Numbered from the stretch's first letter, positions 33,900 through 42,687 are shown. The stretch: 64,000 bases of DNA from an uncultured Eubacteriales bacterium (GCA_900540045.1 UQEF01000002.1:46726-110725); one strand, 5' to 3'. The notes: generated from the sequence alone by a model not told the origin. Numbers and translations: made by a program.

Positions 33900-33928
33900 A
33901 GTATATCACATCCCTGCCTGTTTGGCAA
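33900..33928 (-). promoter_or_regulatory. Promoter of rpsB-tsf
   Basis: Minus-strand TTGCCA (33923-33928), a 17-base spacer and TATACT (33900-33905). The RNA would start near 33893. The promoter overlaps the 3' end of the toroid-like gene. Confidence 0.85.
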
Positions 33929-34796
33929 GGGTTCCGGGCCCGTTTTTTGCGCTCCCTGAGGGGCTTTTTTTGATATTTTGCAGGATTTCGCGCCAGCGGG
34001 CCGTGGCGCCGGCGCTGGGGCGGCCCTTCCGGCAGAAGGTAAGCGCCGATAGCTTTGGCGCCACGCGCTCCACGACCATTTCTCCGCTCACGGTCTTGGC
34101 GCTGAGCGCCTTCAGCGCGGCCTGAAACCGCTCGTCGCTGCGCGCCCGCGCATAGAAGGAGAGCACGTACACATAGTAAAACAGACCATAGCCCCGCATG
34201 GGATACTCCACCTGCATGAAACGCGAGCCGATGCCGTAGTGGCATGGGCCGATGGGGCGGCGGATGACCCAGTGCGCCAGAAGGAACGCCACCGCACGAT
34301 CCAGCCGAAGGTCATCCTCAAAGCCAGGAATCTGCCGGAACAGATCAAGAACAACCAAAGTGGTGTATGGCGTGGAATACTGTGTCTCCTCGCCATGGCC
34401 AAAGCTGTATTTTTCACAGCGCCGGCCTCCATCGGGCCGCTGGGTGTCCAGAAAATAGGCAAGCGTGCGCTTTACCCGCGCATCATTCCCATACCCCATG
34501 CGGCAAAGCACATTGGCCGCCAGCGCGGTATGGCAGGGATACAGCCCGCCCGAGGGCGCGGTTTTGATCCGTCCGTCATCACGCCAGGCGTCAAATATCA
34601 GCTGTGCCACGGCTTCAAGCGCCTCGTGCTGCGGTGTCACGCCCAGCTCCATCAGGTACAGCGCACTTTCCAGCGTGGTAAACGGCGCCCCCTTGAGCAG
34701 CTTTCGGTCCGGCGTGGTCCACCAGTCCGCACCCTGGTCGTGACGGTGGGAGAGAATGACCGCCACGTCTGCGGCGGTGCTTTGCGCAATTGTCAT
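33906..34796 (-). CDS. Prenyltransferase/squalene cyclase-like alpha-toroid protein
   Basis: The 296-residue protein has repeated helical pairs with GGLYPCHTALAANVLCRMGY, TPYTTLVVLDLF and other stretches like the alpha/alpha toroid of prenyltransferases and terpene cyclases. No catalytic DXDD or Zn-site pattern is visible, so it is probably not a classical cyclase. Similar proteins are often annotated as prenyltransferase-like. The ATG at 34794-34796 follows GAAAGGAACGG. The C-terminal part contains an odd KSPSGSAKNGPGT tail. It overlaps the rpsB promoter, which may limit read-through. Confidence 0.65.
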   Translation of the reverse strand: MTIAQSTAADVAVILSHRHDQGADWWTTPDRKLLKGAPFTTLESALYLMELGVTPQHEALEAVAQLIFDAWRDDGRIKTAPSGGLYPCHTALAANVLCRMGYGNDARVKRTLAYFLDTQRPDGGRRCEKYSFGHGEETQYSTPYTTLVVLDLFRQIPGFEDDLRLDRAVAFLLAHWVIRRPIGPCHYGIGSRFMQVEYPMRGYGLFYYVYVLSFYARARSDERFQAALKALSAKTVSGEMVVERVAPKLSALTFCRKGRPSAGATARWREILQNIKKSPSGSAKNGPGTLAKQAGM

Positions 34797-34907
34797 GGTT
34801 TGTCCGTTCCTTTCGCAGTCATGTTTCGGGCGCTGGCTGCGCATGCTACTTCCGGACGGCGCGCGGCTTGCCGGCGCCTGTCCAAAAGAGGGAAGGAGGA
34901 ATCCGCC

Positions 34908-35063
34908 TTGCAGAAGCGACCCCCAAAGCCTCGCCCCGATGCCAAGCGCCTGTGCGATCTGGCGCATATGGCCGACGAGCCACAGAGCACCGACGTGCTG
35001 GGCAGCTACACCGGTACTGCGCAGGACGGCGAACATCCCGTGCAGGACGCCGACGACCTGTAG
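34908..35063 (+). CDS. Small conserved-looking protein with DVLGSYTG motif
   Basis: A TTG start at 34908, placed behind GGAAGGAGGAATCCGCC, encodes a 51-residue hydrophilic protein. It is basic at the N-terminus (QKRPPKPRPDAKR), with the central motif DVLGSYTGTAQDGE and the end PVQDADDL. I recall short Firmicutes proteins with this SYTG and QDADDL pattern, but no function. The good ribosome site, proline-free end and immediate hairpin downstream support a real gene. It lies between the toroid-like gene and pfkA, on the opposite strand. Confidence 0.65.
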   Translation: MQKRPPKPRPDAKRLCDLAHMADEPQSTDVLGSYTGTAQDGEHPVQDADDL

Positions 35064-35069
35064 GCACAA

Positions 35070-35104
35070 AAGGCCCGCTGCGCTCAAAAAACGCGGCGGG
35101 CCTT
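35070..35104. terminator. Terminator between the small gene and pfkA
   Basis: AAGGCCCGCTGCG pairs with CGCGGCGGGCCTT across an A-rich loop. It lies between convergent genes and can serve both; the minus side continues CTTTTG. Confidence 0.75.
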
Positions 35105-35112
35105 GAAGGGTT

Positions 35113-36165
35113 TTACAGGGAATTGATCAGCTCGTAGGTTTCGCGGTCAAAGTGCTTCTTCATCATCAATGCGTCGGCAAAGGGCATGTTGAACACGCGT
35201 CCATGGCGGATGCCGATGGCCTGGTTGGTGATGCCGCGGTTGAGCAGCTGCACCGCCAGGTGGCCCGCCTCAAAGGCGAAAGCGCTGTCCTGCGCGGTGG
35301 GCTGCGCGCCGCGCTGAGTGTAGCCGATGACGGTAGCGCGGGCTTCGATGCCGCCGCACTTGCGCTTGAGGATGCTGGCGAGACGCTCGGCGTTGATGGG
35401 CTCGCCGGGGTAGACGACCTTGCCGTTGTCGTTTAAGAACTTGCGCCAGTCAAATTCCTTCATCTTGTGCCAGCAGTGCTCGCCGATGACAAGGGTGGCG
35501 CGGGTGTTGCCCTTGGCGATCAGCCCGTTGAGGCGTGCGGCAAGAACGTCCACGTCCCAGTCCATTTCGGGCACGACCACCATTTCCGCACCGGTGGCCA
35601 TAGCCGTCTTCATGGCGATGTCACCTGAGTTGCGGCCCATGACCTGCACCACGGCGGGGCGGTCGTGGCTGCGGCTGGTGGCTCGAATGGAGCGCACGGC
35701 CTCCACACATACATTGACGGCGGTATCATAGCCCAGCGTGGCCTCGGTATAGCCCAGGTCGTTGTCGATGGTGCCGGGGATACCCACGCAGGGAATGCCC
35801 AGCTCGCACAGGTGCATGGCGCCGTTGAAGCTGCCGTCGCCGCCGATGACCACCAGCGCATCGATGCCCAGCTTGCGCAGATTGTCGGCGCACTGGCGCT
35901 GCACTTCAGGTTTTTTGAATTCATCGCAGCGTGCGGTACGCAAAAAAGTACCGCGCTGGTCCGCAATATCCAAGACTGTTTCCAGGTCCAGGGCGGCAAT
36001 GTCGTCCTCGGGATTTTCACTGAGGCCCAACAGGCCATTATAGCCGCGCTTGATGCCCATAAGCTGAATATCGTGCGCGGCTGCGCAGCGGGCCACGCTG
36101 ACTACAGCCGCATTCATGCCGGGGCTGTCGCCGCCGCTGGTCAGAATGCCGATCTTTCGGATCAA
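35113..36165 (-). CDS. pfkA: 6-phosphofructokinase
   Basis: The 350-residue protein has the PFK motifs GILTSGGDSPGMNAAV, VVIGGDGSFNGA and GIPGTIDNDLGYTEATLGYD, with the catalytic Asp in TIDND. Gly in GGDGS, rather than the Asp of PPi-dependent enzymes, points to ATP as donor. The start is a TTG at 36163-36165, 8 bases after AAGGAG; an upstream GTG overlaps that site. It phosphorylates fructose 6-phosphate in glycolysis. It is somewhat longer than the 320-residue Bacillus enzyme. Confidence 0.95.
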   Translation of the reverse strand: MIRKIGILTSGGDSPGMNAAVVSVARCAAAHDIQLMGIKRGYNGLLGLSENPEDDIAALDLETVLDIADQRGTFLRTARCDEFKKPEVQRQCADNLRKLGIDALVVIGGDGSFNGAMHLCELGIPCVGIPGTIDNDLGYTEATLGYDTAVNVCVEAVRSIRATSRSHDRPAVVQVMGRNSGDIAMKTAMATGAEMVVVPEMDWDVDVLAARLNGLIAKGNTRATLVIGEHCWHKMKEFDWRKFLNDNGKVVYPGEPINAERLASILKRKCGGIEARATVIGYTQRGAQPTAQDSAFAFEAGHLAVQLLNRGITNQAIGIRHGRVFNMPFADALMMKKHFDRETYELINSL

Positions 36166-36216
36166 ACCAATCACTCCTTGATTTCGCTCGGGCAGGTGGA
36201 AACCCCGCCAAGCAGT

Positions 36217-36244
36217 AGTATAGCACAGCTTTTGCCTGGCGCAA
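36217..36244 (-). promoter_or_regulatory. Promoter of pfkA
   Basis: Minus-strand TTGCGC (36239-36244), a 16-base spacer and TATACT (36217-36222). Confidence 0.75.
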
Positions 36245-36268
36245 GGGGGCAAAAGGGGCTGTAAGGGA

Positions 36269-37180
36269 TTACATTTCGGAATTTCCCACCCGTGTGCGGC
36301 GCTCCTCGGTGCCCACGTGCTTGAGGTAGGCCGTGGGGCTCATGCCGACGATATGCTTGAACTGCTTGCTGAAGTGGTAGGGGTCGGGCATGCCGATCTC
36401 CACGCCCGTCTGGCGAACGCTCATGCCGTCGCGCAGAAGCGTCTTGGCGCGCTCCATCTTGAGAAATTGCAGGTAACCCAGCGGGGGGATGCCCAGCTCC
36501 GAGGTGAAGCGCTTGCGGAAGGTTTCCACCGGCATGCGGCTGATGGCCGCCATATCCGCCAGGCTGAACGCATCGCGGTAGCGGCAGGCGCGCAGCGCGT
36601 CCACCACGCGGGCAATTTCGTGGCTGAGGGTGGCGCTGGTGGCCACGCTCTGCCCGGAATGGGCCGCGATCAGGCCCCAAAGCAACTGTCCCAGCTGATA
36701 GCTGGCTTCGCCTGTACCGGTGTGACGCACCAGCACCTGCACGATCTGCCGGATGAGCACCACCATGCTGGGCAGCATGCCCTGCTTGGCGGGCACGCGG
36801 TTGAGGGCGTTCATCTGACGCATGAAGTCTTCCGTCAGCATGCCCTCCACCGTCAGCCATAGCAGGCGGGAGTCCTTGGCCTGGCTGATCATGCAGCCTT
36901 CCGTATGCGGGGGGATCACCACGCATTCGCCCTTTTTGAGAGGCACCTTCATTTGACGGTGCTCAAAAATCAGTCCTCCATCATCCACCACCAGCCAAAG
37001 CGGCGCGTCGCAGGTGGAAAGCCGGTAATTCTGCTGAAGCAAAATGGCGCTGCCGGCAGTCTTGATCCATATGCCGCTGCGCTCCACAAGCGGCGCGGGC
37101 ACATGCGTGCCCTGCACAAAGATCCCCGGATCGGCGCTCTCTCCCATGGGAGCCTGAGGAACGAAGGTAACGTATGGCAT
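36269..37180 (-). CDS. AraC-family transcriptional regulator
   Basis: The 303-residue protein has an N-terminal cupin-like effector domain (about 40-110, with KKGECVVIPPHTEG) and a C-terminal pair of helix-turn-helix motifs (about 205-300): FSLADMAAISRMPVETFRKRF and GVEIGMPDPYHFSKQFKHIVG, with the GMSPTAYLK ending. It likely binds a sugar or small ligand and controls genes not identified here. It lies between a membrane phosphoesterase and pfkA, both in the same direction but each with its own promoter. Confidence 0.9.
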   Translation of the reverse strand: MPYVTFVPQAPMGESADPGIFVQGTHVPAPLVERSGIWIKTAGSAILLQQNYRLSTCDAPLWLVVDDGGLIFEHRQMKVPLKKGECVVIPPHTEGCMISQAKDSRLLWLTVEGMLTEDFMRQMNALNRVPAKQGMLPSMVVLIRQIVQVLVRHTGTGEASYQLGQLLWGLIAAHSGQSVATSATLSHEIARVVDALRACRYRDAFSLADMAAISRMPVETFRKRFTSELGIPPLGYLQFLKMERAKTLLRDGMSVRQTGVEIGMPDPYHFSKQFKHIVGMSPTAYLKHVGTEERRTRVGNSEM

Positions 37181-37229
37181 GGCTCATTCTTCTCCCAATG
37201 ATATAAAGTAGACGTCAGCGTCCACGCAT

Positions 37230-37258
37230 ATTGTAAGGATTCCCCTGGCGGCTGTCAA
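37230..37258 (-). promoter_or_regulatory. Promoter of the AraC-family regulator
   Basis: Minus-strand TTGACA (37253-37258), a 17-base spacer and TACAAT (37230-37235). Both are near-perfect hexamers. Confidence 0.85.
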
Positions 37259-37303
37259 GAGATGTTTGCTGTTTTTTGCCGGACAGATTGCCATTTTGTC
37301 CAT

Positions 37304-37334
37304 TGAAAAAGCGCTTCCAAAGGCGGAAACGCTT
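37304..37334 (-). terminator. Terminator of the membrane phosphoesterase gene
   Basis: On the minus strand AAGCGTTTCC pairs with GGAAGCGCTT (one G-U) and is followed by TTT, continuing a T run of five. Confidence 0.8.
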
Positions 37335-37403
37335 GATTGAGAAACGGGTGCGGCAATATATCCGGCTTTGTAAAAACAGGCGTATTTCATCCCCCGTGAA
37401 AGC

Positions 37404-38291
37404 CTACCTGCTTTTGAGCGTGATCAGATGGATCTGGGGTGGCGCGAACAGACGAACCGGCGCCCCCGAGGTTCCCACGCCATTGGAGACCAGAACCGCG
37501 GCGCGGCTTTCTTCCAGCCATCCGCTCATGTAGCGGGTCCCCACTTCCGGCAGCAACGCCTTGAACGGCGTATGCCCCAGCAGATTGATCTGTCCGCCGT
37601 GCGTGTGACCAAACAAAGCCAGGTCAAACCAGTGATTGTCGCCGTCGCTGCTTTTGGCGTCAAGCACGTCGGGCATCAGGTCCGGCGTGTGGCCGGCAAA
37701 AATGACGAAATCTTCGCTGCTGACCTGCGAGGCCACGCCCGCCACATCCGGAGAACCGTTGTAGTAATCGTCTACCCCCGCTACGTAAATATAGGTCTGG
37801 CCCAGCTTCATTCGGGATACCGTGTTGACCAGGGGCAGGCATCCGTAGTTTTTCATCTCGGCCATCAAAAGGCCAAGGTTGCTTTCGGGCTGGGTGCGGT
37901 CATGGTTTCCAAGCACGCCGAACACGCCCAGCCGGGCATGTAGCGCGGGCGCCGTGCGAAAAAAGTCAATGGCCGAATCGCTGTCGGTGGCGTAATCGCC
38001 GCCCAGAATGATGATATCCGCGTTCAGGCCGTTGATCGTGCCGATGAGCTCGTTGACCCGGCTCTGCGAAAACCATGCGCACTGATGAATATCGGAAGCG
38101 AAGACGATTTTCAGGTTTTTCAGGTTGGCCGGCAAGTCGGTTACATACAGGGTGTGTTCCTCGACGGTAAGCGTCGCCGCTTCCCAAAACGGATATGCCA
38201 ACAGCATAAGCGCCGCCAGACACCACAGAATTTTCTTGAACGGAAGGCGTCTGCGCTGAGGCCGGCGGTATTTATAATGATATTTGGCCAT
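37404..38291 (-). CDS. Membrane-anchored metallophosphoesterase, YkuE/YaeI-like
   Basis: The 295-residue protein has a basic N-terminus, one membrane helix (about residues 20-40) and a calcineurin-like domain with all metal motifs: FASDIHQ, ILGGDYATDSDS, GVLGNHDRT, IFAGHTPDL and LFGHTHGGQINL. Its layout matches YkuE/YaeI-type enzymes, some of which hydrolyse UDP-diacylglucosamine or other phosphodiesters outside the cytoplasm. It starts behind GAAAGGGAGGGCGCTGA. Its promoter overlaps that of the flavin reductase-like gene. Confidence 0.9.
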   Translation of the reverse strand: MAKYHYKYRRPQRRRLPFKKILWCLAALMLLAYPFWEAATLTVEEHTLYVTDLPANLKNLKIVFASDIHQCAWFSQSRVNELIGTINGLNADIIILGGDYATDSDSAIDFFRTAPALHARLGVFGVLGNHDRTQPESNLGLLMAEMKNYGCLPLVNTVSRMKLGQTYIYVAGVDDYYNGSPDVAGVASQVSSEDFVIFAGHTPDLMPDVLDAKSSDGDNHWFDLALFGHTHGGQINLLGHTPFKALLPEVGTRYMSGWLEESRAAVLVSNGVGTSGAPVRLFAPPQIHLITLKSR

Positions 38292-38320
38292 TCAGCGCCC
38301 TCCCTTTCCTCAGCGCGCAT

Positions 38321-38349
38321 TTGACACATTTCGTCATTCATTGTACACT
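38321..38349 (+). promoter_or_regulatory. Promoter of the flavin reductase-like operon
   Basis: TTGACA (38321-38326), a 17-base spacer and TACACT (38344-38349). Its -10 overlaps the -10 of the opposite promoter at 38340-38368. Confidence 0.85.
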
Positions 38350-38368
38350 GACCCCATCCACTTGACAA
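38340..38368 (-). promoter_or_regulatory. Promoter of the membrane phosphoesterase gene
   Basis: Minus-strand TTGTCA (38363-38368), a 17-base spacer and TACAAT (38340-38345). The two promoters share two bases of the -10 region and cannot be used at the same time. Confidence 0.85.
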
Positions 38369-38382
38369 GGGGGATGGCTGAA

Positions 38383-38988
38383 ATGGATCAAGTTACCAGG
38401 TTTCGCACCATTGGTCCCACCACCTATCTTTGCCCCATTCCGGCGGTGATGCTGGGCTGCGCGAACCCGGAGGATGGCGCGCCCAACCTGATCACCGTAG
38501 CCTGGACGGGCGTGGTGTGCTCCAAGCCGCCCATGCTCTCCGTCAGCATACGCAAAAGCCGGCTGAGTCATGACATGATTGCCCGCACGGGGGAGTTTAC
38601 GCTCAACCTGACCAGCCGCGCCCTGTGCCGGGCGATGGACTTTTGCGGAGTAAAAAGCGGGCGTGAGGTGGACAAATTCGCCCACCTGGGCCTTATTCCC
38701 ATGGCTGCGCCGGGCCTCAAGGCCGCGCCCGCCGTGGCGGAGGCGCCCGCGTTTTTGAGCTGCCGGGTCCATTCCATCCAGGAGCTGGGCAGCCATGACC
38801 TGTTTCTGGCTGACATCGTGGAGGTGAGCGTGCAGGACCGCTTCTTCCTGCCCGACGGATCCATTGACGAGGCTGCCATGGAGTTGGTGGGCTATGCCCA
38901 CGGCAAATACTTCGTTCTGGGGGAGGCGCTGGGCTTTTTCGGCTATTCGGTGGCTTCGCCGGAGGCGCTGGAGCGCCGCGGATTCTGA
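38383..38988 (+). CDS. Flavin reductase-like (FMN-binding split barrel) protein
   Basis: The 201-residue protein fits the flavoredoxin/flavin reductase-like family: VMLGCANPEDGAPNLITVAW (about residues 24-43), the MLSVSIRKSRLSHDMI segment, and FTLNLTSR. Such proteins bind FMN as dimers and transfer electrons or reduce flavin. The ATG at 38383 suits the AAGGGGG site better than the ATG at 38374. It heads a plus-strand run with a yjjG-like gene and a two-component system. Confidence 0.85.
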   Translation: MDQVTRFRTIGPTTYLCPIPAVMLGCANPEDGAPNLITVAWTGVVCSKPPMLSVSIRKSRLSHDMIARTGEFTLNLTSRALCRAMDFCGVKSGREVDKFAHLGLIPMAAPGLKAAPAVAEAPAFLSCRVHSIQELGSHDLFLADIVEVSVQDRFFLPDGSIDEAAMELVGYAHGKYFVLGEALGFFGYSVASPEALERRGF

Positions 38989-39003
38989 GGGGGTGAAAGA
39001 GCG

Positions 39004-39693
39004 ATGTCGCTTCGTGTGCTTTTGGCGGACGCCGATGGTACGCTGTTTGACTTTCACCGGGGTGAAGCGGTCGCTATCGGGGAAACCTTCCGGCGTTTCG
39101 GCATTCCCGACACGCCCGGCAACCTGGAAATCTATTCGCGCGTCAACCATGCCCAGTGGCTCAGGCTGGAGCGGGGAGAAACCACGCAGGAACGCCTGCG
39201 TGTGGACCGGTTTACGGATTTCCTGTGCGAAACCGGCCTTGAGGGAGACGCGCAGGCCCTGTGCGATTGCTACGTGGAGCTGCTGGGCCGGCAGCGTTAT
39301 ATCCTGTCCGGCGCGGAGGAATTCTGCCGCGAAGTGAGCGCCCGCATTCCCATTTATCTCGTTACCAACGGCATTTCGCAGATCCAGCGCAGCCGCTTTG
39401 GCGACTGTGCGATCACCCCCTATCTCTCCGGTATGGTGATCAGCGAAGAGGTGGGGCATGCCAAGCCGCACCCGGCCATGCTGTACCAGGCGCTGGAGAT
39501 GGCGGGCTGCGCCCCGCAGGAAGCGATCGTGATGGGCGACAGCGTGACCGCCGACATCGCCGCGGCCAACGCCGCGGGGGTTGAAAGCATTTTGTTCACC
39601 GAGGGAAAGGAGCCGCCCGAGGGGCACGGTGCCACCTATGTGGCACGCACCTATCGGGAGGCGCTGGGTATCCTGCTGGCCAAGGCGGAATAG
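39004..39693 (+). CDS. YjjG-like HAD pyrimidine nucleotidase
   Basis: The 229-residue protein matches the YjjG family: motif I LADADGTLFDFHRGE (nucleophile in DADGT), motif II VTNGIS, motif III HAKPHPAM and motif IV VMGDSVTADIAAAN. YjjG removes phosphate from noncanonical pyrimidine nucleotides, cleaning the pool. The usual DADETLF motif is DADGTLF here. It starts 15 bases after the flavin reductase-like gene behind GAGGGGG. Confidence 0.88.
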   Translation: MSLRVLLADADGTLFDFHRGEAVAIGETFRRFGIPDTPGNLEIYSRVNHAQWLRLERGETTQERLRVDRFTDFLCETGLEGDAQALCDCYVELLGRQRYILSGAEEFCREVSARIPIYLVTNGISQIQRSRFGDCAITPYLSGMVISEEVGHAKPHPAMLYQALEMAGCAPQEAIVMGDSVTADIAAANAAGVESILFTEGKEPPEGHGATYVARTYREALGILLAKAE

Positions 39694-39729
39694 CCGCGTT
39701 TTGGCCGCTGGAGCCGGGAGGGATTCTGG

Positions 39730-40404
39730 ATGCGGATTTTGCTGGCGGAGGATGAAAAGTCCCTGGCGCGGGCGCTTGTGACCCTGCTGAAGAAGCATCA
39801 CTATGAGGCCGACGCCGTCTATGATGGAGCCGAGGCGCTGGCCTACCTGCAGACGGGCAACTACGACGCGGCCATTCTGGACATCATGATGCCAGGGATG
39901 GACGGCATTGAAGTGCTTTGCCGGGCGAGGGAGAGCGGCGTGTCTCTGCCGATTCTCATGCTCACCGCAAAATCCGATGTGCGCGACAAAGTGACCGGCC
40001 TGGACAGCGGGGCCAACGACTACATGACCAAGCCCTTCAGCGCGCAGGAGCTTTTGGCCCGCATCCGCGCCATGACGCGCGTTTCCCGCGGAATGGATAC
40101 CAACCGGCTGACGATGGGCAACGTGATGCTGGATCTGACTACCTATGAACTTTCCTCGCCCACGGGCAGCTTCCGGCTGACCGGCAAGGAATTTCAGATG
40201 ATGGAGATGCTCCTCTCCAACCAGCGCCGGCTGATCCCCACCGAGCGGTTTCTGGAAAAGATCTGGGGCTATGATACCGACGCGGAGGTGCATGTGGTCT
40301 GGGTGTATATTTCCTATCTGCGCAAGAAGCTGGCGTCGCTGGGGGCCACGGTGCAGATTCGCGTTGCCCGCAACGCCGGCTATTCGCTGGAGGAGATTCC
40401 ATGA
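39730..40404 (+). CDS. OmpR-family response regulator
   Basis: The 224-residue protein has a receiver domain (1-118) with Asp52 in AILDIMMPGMDG as the phosphorylation site and Lys in TKPFSAQELL, followed by an OmpR/PhoB winged-helix domain ending YLRKKLASLG. It overlaps the histidine kinase start by 4 bases (ATGA), so the two are made together. Possible targets are the facing ABC transporter genes at 41692-44826; this is inferred from position. Confidence 0.95.
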   Translation: MRILLAEDEKSLARALVTLLKKHHYEADAVYDGAEALAYLQTGNYDAAILDIMMPGMDGIEVLCRARESGVSLPILMLTAKSDVRDKVTGLDSGANDYMTKPFSAQELLARIRAMTRVSRGMDTNRLTMGNVMLDLTTYELSSPTGSFRLTGKEFQMMEMLLSNQRRLIPTERFLEKIWGYDTDAEVHVVWVYISYLRKKLASLGATVQIRVARNAGYSLEEIP

Positions 40405-41630
40405 TTCGAAAGCTCCGCATCAAATTTATTCTGGTCAGCATGTTTTCCATGCTGCTGGTGCTCTCGGTGATCCTGGGCATTGTCAACGTGCTCAACTACG
40501 ACGAAATCGTCCATGACGCCGACAGCGTGCTCGCATTGCTCAATGCCCATGCGGGCGAGCTGCCCGTGCCGGTGCAGGCCATTGACTGGCGAAGCGCCGG
40601 CGACCGCTACAAGTCCCCCGAACTGCCCTATGAAATCCGCTTCTTTTCGGCCGTGCTGGACGACGCGGGAAATGTGCAGGTCATCTATAACGACCAGATT
40701 TTTGCTGTCGATGAGGCCGCCGTCGCCGAGTACGCGGCGGACGCCTATGCCGATGGCTGCGCCTCCGGCTTTGTTAAGGATTACCGCTTTGCCCGCTATG
40801 CTGTGGACCAGGGCACGCTGATTACCTTTCTGGACTGCGGACGCATGCTGGCGGGCTTCCGCAGCGTGCTGGTGTACAGCGTGGGCATCGCCGCGGCGGG
40901 CATGGCGGCCGTATTCGTGCTGGTATGGTTCCTTTCCGGCCGCATGATCCGCCCTATCGCCGAAAGCTACCGCAAGCAGCGGCGCTTTATTACGGATGCA
41001 GGCCATGAGATCAAAACGCCCATCACCATCATTGACGCCGATCTGGAGATCCTGCGCATGGAGACAGGCGACAATGAATGGGTCCAGGATATCCGGACGC
41101 AGACCGCCCGCCTGGCTGCGCTCACCAACGATCTGATCTGCCTGTCCAAGATGGAGGAGGAAGAGGTTCAGGCAAAGCGGATCGAGTTTCCCCTGTCGGA
41201 TGCGGTTCGCGAGACGGCAGAATCCTTTCAGACGCTGGCCAAAATGCGCGGGCACACGCTGTTAATCCATGTTGAGCCCATGCTGTCGTATGTGGGGGAC
41301 GAAAAAGCCCTGTGCCAGCTGGTGGAGATTCTCATAGACAACGCGCTCAAGTATTCCTGCGAGGGCGGCACCGTGCACCTGACGCTGGAACGGCAGGGCA
41401 GATTCATCCGTATGGCGGTGGAAAACGGCGTGGAAAATATGGACAAAGACGTGGTGGACAACATGTTTGACCGCTTTTACCGCGCAGACCGTGCGCGTGC
41501 GTCAGACGGCGGCGGACATGGGATCGGACTGTCCATCGCACAGGCGGTTGTCAGCGCGCACCGGGGAAAGATCTCTGCCGCCGTCAATGCCGGCCGGCTG
41601 ACGATGACCGTGCTCTTGCCTGCGGATTGA
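40401..41630 (+). CDS. Sensor histidine kinase
   Basis: The 409-residue protein has an N-terminal helix (about 10-30), an extracytoplasmic sensing domain, a second helix (about 158-178) and a cytoplasmic HisKA/HATPase core. The H-box is FITDAGHEIKTPITII (His about 201), the N-box ILIDNALKY, and the G-boxes DRFYRADRARASDGGGHGIGLSIA. No HAMP domain is obvious. It probably senses an envelope signal and phosphorylates the response regulator encoded just before it. Confidence 0.95.
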   Translation: MIRKLRIKFILVSMFSMLLVLSVILGIVNVLNYDEIVHDADSVLALLNAHAGELPVPVQAIDWRSAGDRYKSPELPYEIRFFSAVLDDAGNVQVIYNDQIFAVDEAAVAEYAADAYADGCASGFVKDYRFARYAVDQGTLITFLDCGRMLAGFRSVLVYSVGIAAAGMAAVFVLVWFLSGRMIRPIAESYRKQRRFITDAGHEIKTPITIIDADLEILRMETGDNEWVQDIRTQTARLAALTNDLICLSKMEEEEVQAKRIEFPLSDAVRETAESFQTLAKMRGHTLLIHVEPMLSYVGDEKALCQLVEILIDNALKYSCEGGTVHLTLERQGRFIRMAVENGVENMDKDVVDNMFDRFYRADRARASDGGGHGIGLSIAQAVVSAHRGKISAAVNAGRLTMTVLLPAD

Positions 41631-41636
41631 TTTGCT

Positions 41637-41690
41637 GCAAAAAAGCAGCGCCCGCTCCCGGACCATGCCGGGAACGGGCGCTTTTTCTGC
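41637..41690. terminator. Bidirectional terminator between kinase and ABC permease genes
   Basis: AGCGCCCG (41647-41654) with CGGGCGCT (41675-41682), plus an inner CCCGG/CCGGG pair. T runs follow on both strands. Confidence 0.9.
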
Positions 41691-41691
41691 T

Positions 41692-42687
41692 TCACGCGCG
41701 GATTTCCTGACGCATGAAGGCGATGTAGGATACGGTGAAAGCGGCCATGGTCAGCGCCAGCATGACCGTCAGATGCGGCCATACCAGCAGCAGGCTCTGG
41801 TCGAAGGACAGATAGCTGGCAATCGCACCCGATACCGAGGCCTGCGTGGTGATGCCGATGGTGCGCACGTTGGGGTTGAGCAAGGTGGAAGCTGCTTCAC
41901 AGTACAGGTAGTAGGGTGAGGTACGCTCCAGGGAAAGCTGCAGCTCATAGTTGCTGTACATGTTATAGTAGCCCTGAATGCCGTCCAGCGGATAGGCGAT
42001 GTTGGCGATGATGCTCACCACCATGCTGGCAAACAGCGTCAGGTAAATCCACACGGCGATCACGATCAGCGCCGAGGTGGCGGCGTGCTTGCACAGCGTG
42101 GAGCACAGGATGGACACGCCCAGCCACAGCGCCGTATACACGGCCGTAAGCACCAGGTAGGAGAAGATGCGCAGAAGCTCCTCCCCCACCGGCGGGATGC
42201 CCAGAATGGCCAGCCCCAGCCCGCCTACCATGATGCCCACGAAGAAGATCATGATGAACACCACGGTGGTGCCGGCCAGGAACTTGGCGTTGATGACCGC
42301 ATCGCGGTGAATGGGCTGGGATACCAGGCGGTTGAGCGTGCCCTGCGTGCGTTCGCGGTTGATGGCGTCAAAGCCCATCGCCAGTCCGGCGAGTGGGGCC
42401 AGATAGGCCAGGAAAGAGGCGAACGACGGAATGGAGCTGCCGCTGGCGGTGTAGAGGGCCAGGAACAGGTATTCGCTGCTGGAGAACGTCGCATCGGAGA
42501 TGCTGCTGAGCGCGCCGTAGAGGCTGGCCAGGCTGGTGAGAATCAGCAGCGCGAACACCAGCTTGAAACGCGCGCTGTGAAAATGGTCGGCCAACTCCTT
42601 ATGATATAGCGTTGAGAAGCCGCCCGACTCACGCCTTGGCTTCGCTCCGGAGATGGCGGAAGATGCTGCCGCCGCGGCTGCCTTCAT
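41692..42687 (-). CDS. ABC-2 type transporter permease
   Basis: The ATG at 42685-42687, 8 bases after AAAGGCAGG, gives 331 residues with six membrane helices in the ABC-2 pattern. The loop FDAINRERTQGTLNRLVSQP (about residues 110-129) is typical of NatB/YfiM-type permeases. A large outer loop lies between the last two helices. The start overlaps the ATPase gene by 59 bases. It forms an exporter with the ATPase encoded just upstream; the substrate is not known. Confidence 0.9.
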   Translation of the reverse strand: MKAAAAAASSAISGAKPRRESGGFSTLYHKELADHFHSARFKLVFALLILTSLASLYGALSSISDATFSSSEYLFLALYTASGSSIPSFASFLAYLAPLAGLAMGFDAINRERTQGTLNRLVSQPIHRDAVINAKFLAGTTVVFIMIFFVGIMVGGLGLAILGIPPVGEELLRIFSYLVLTAVYTALWLGVSILCSTLCKHAATSALIVIAVWIYLTLFASMVVSIIANIAYPLDGIQGYYNMYSNYELQLSLERTSPYYLYCEAASTLLNPNVRTIGITTQASVSGAIASYLSFDQSLLLVWPHLTVMLALTMAAFTVSYIAFMRQEIRA

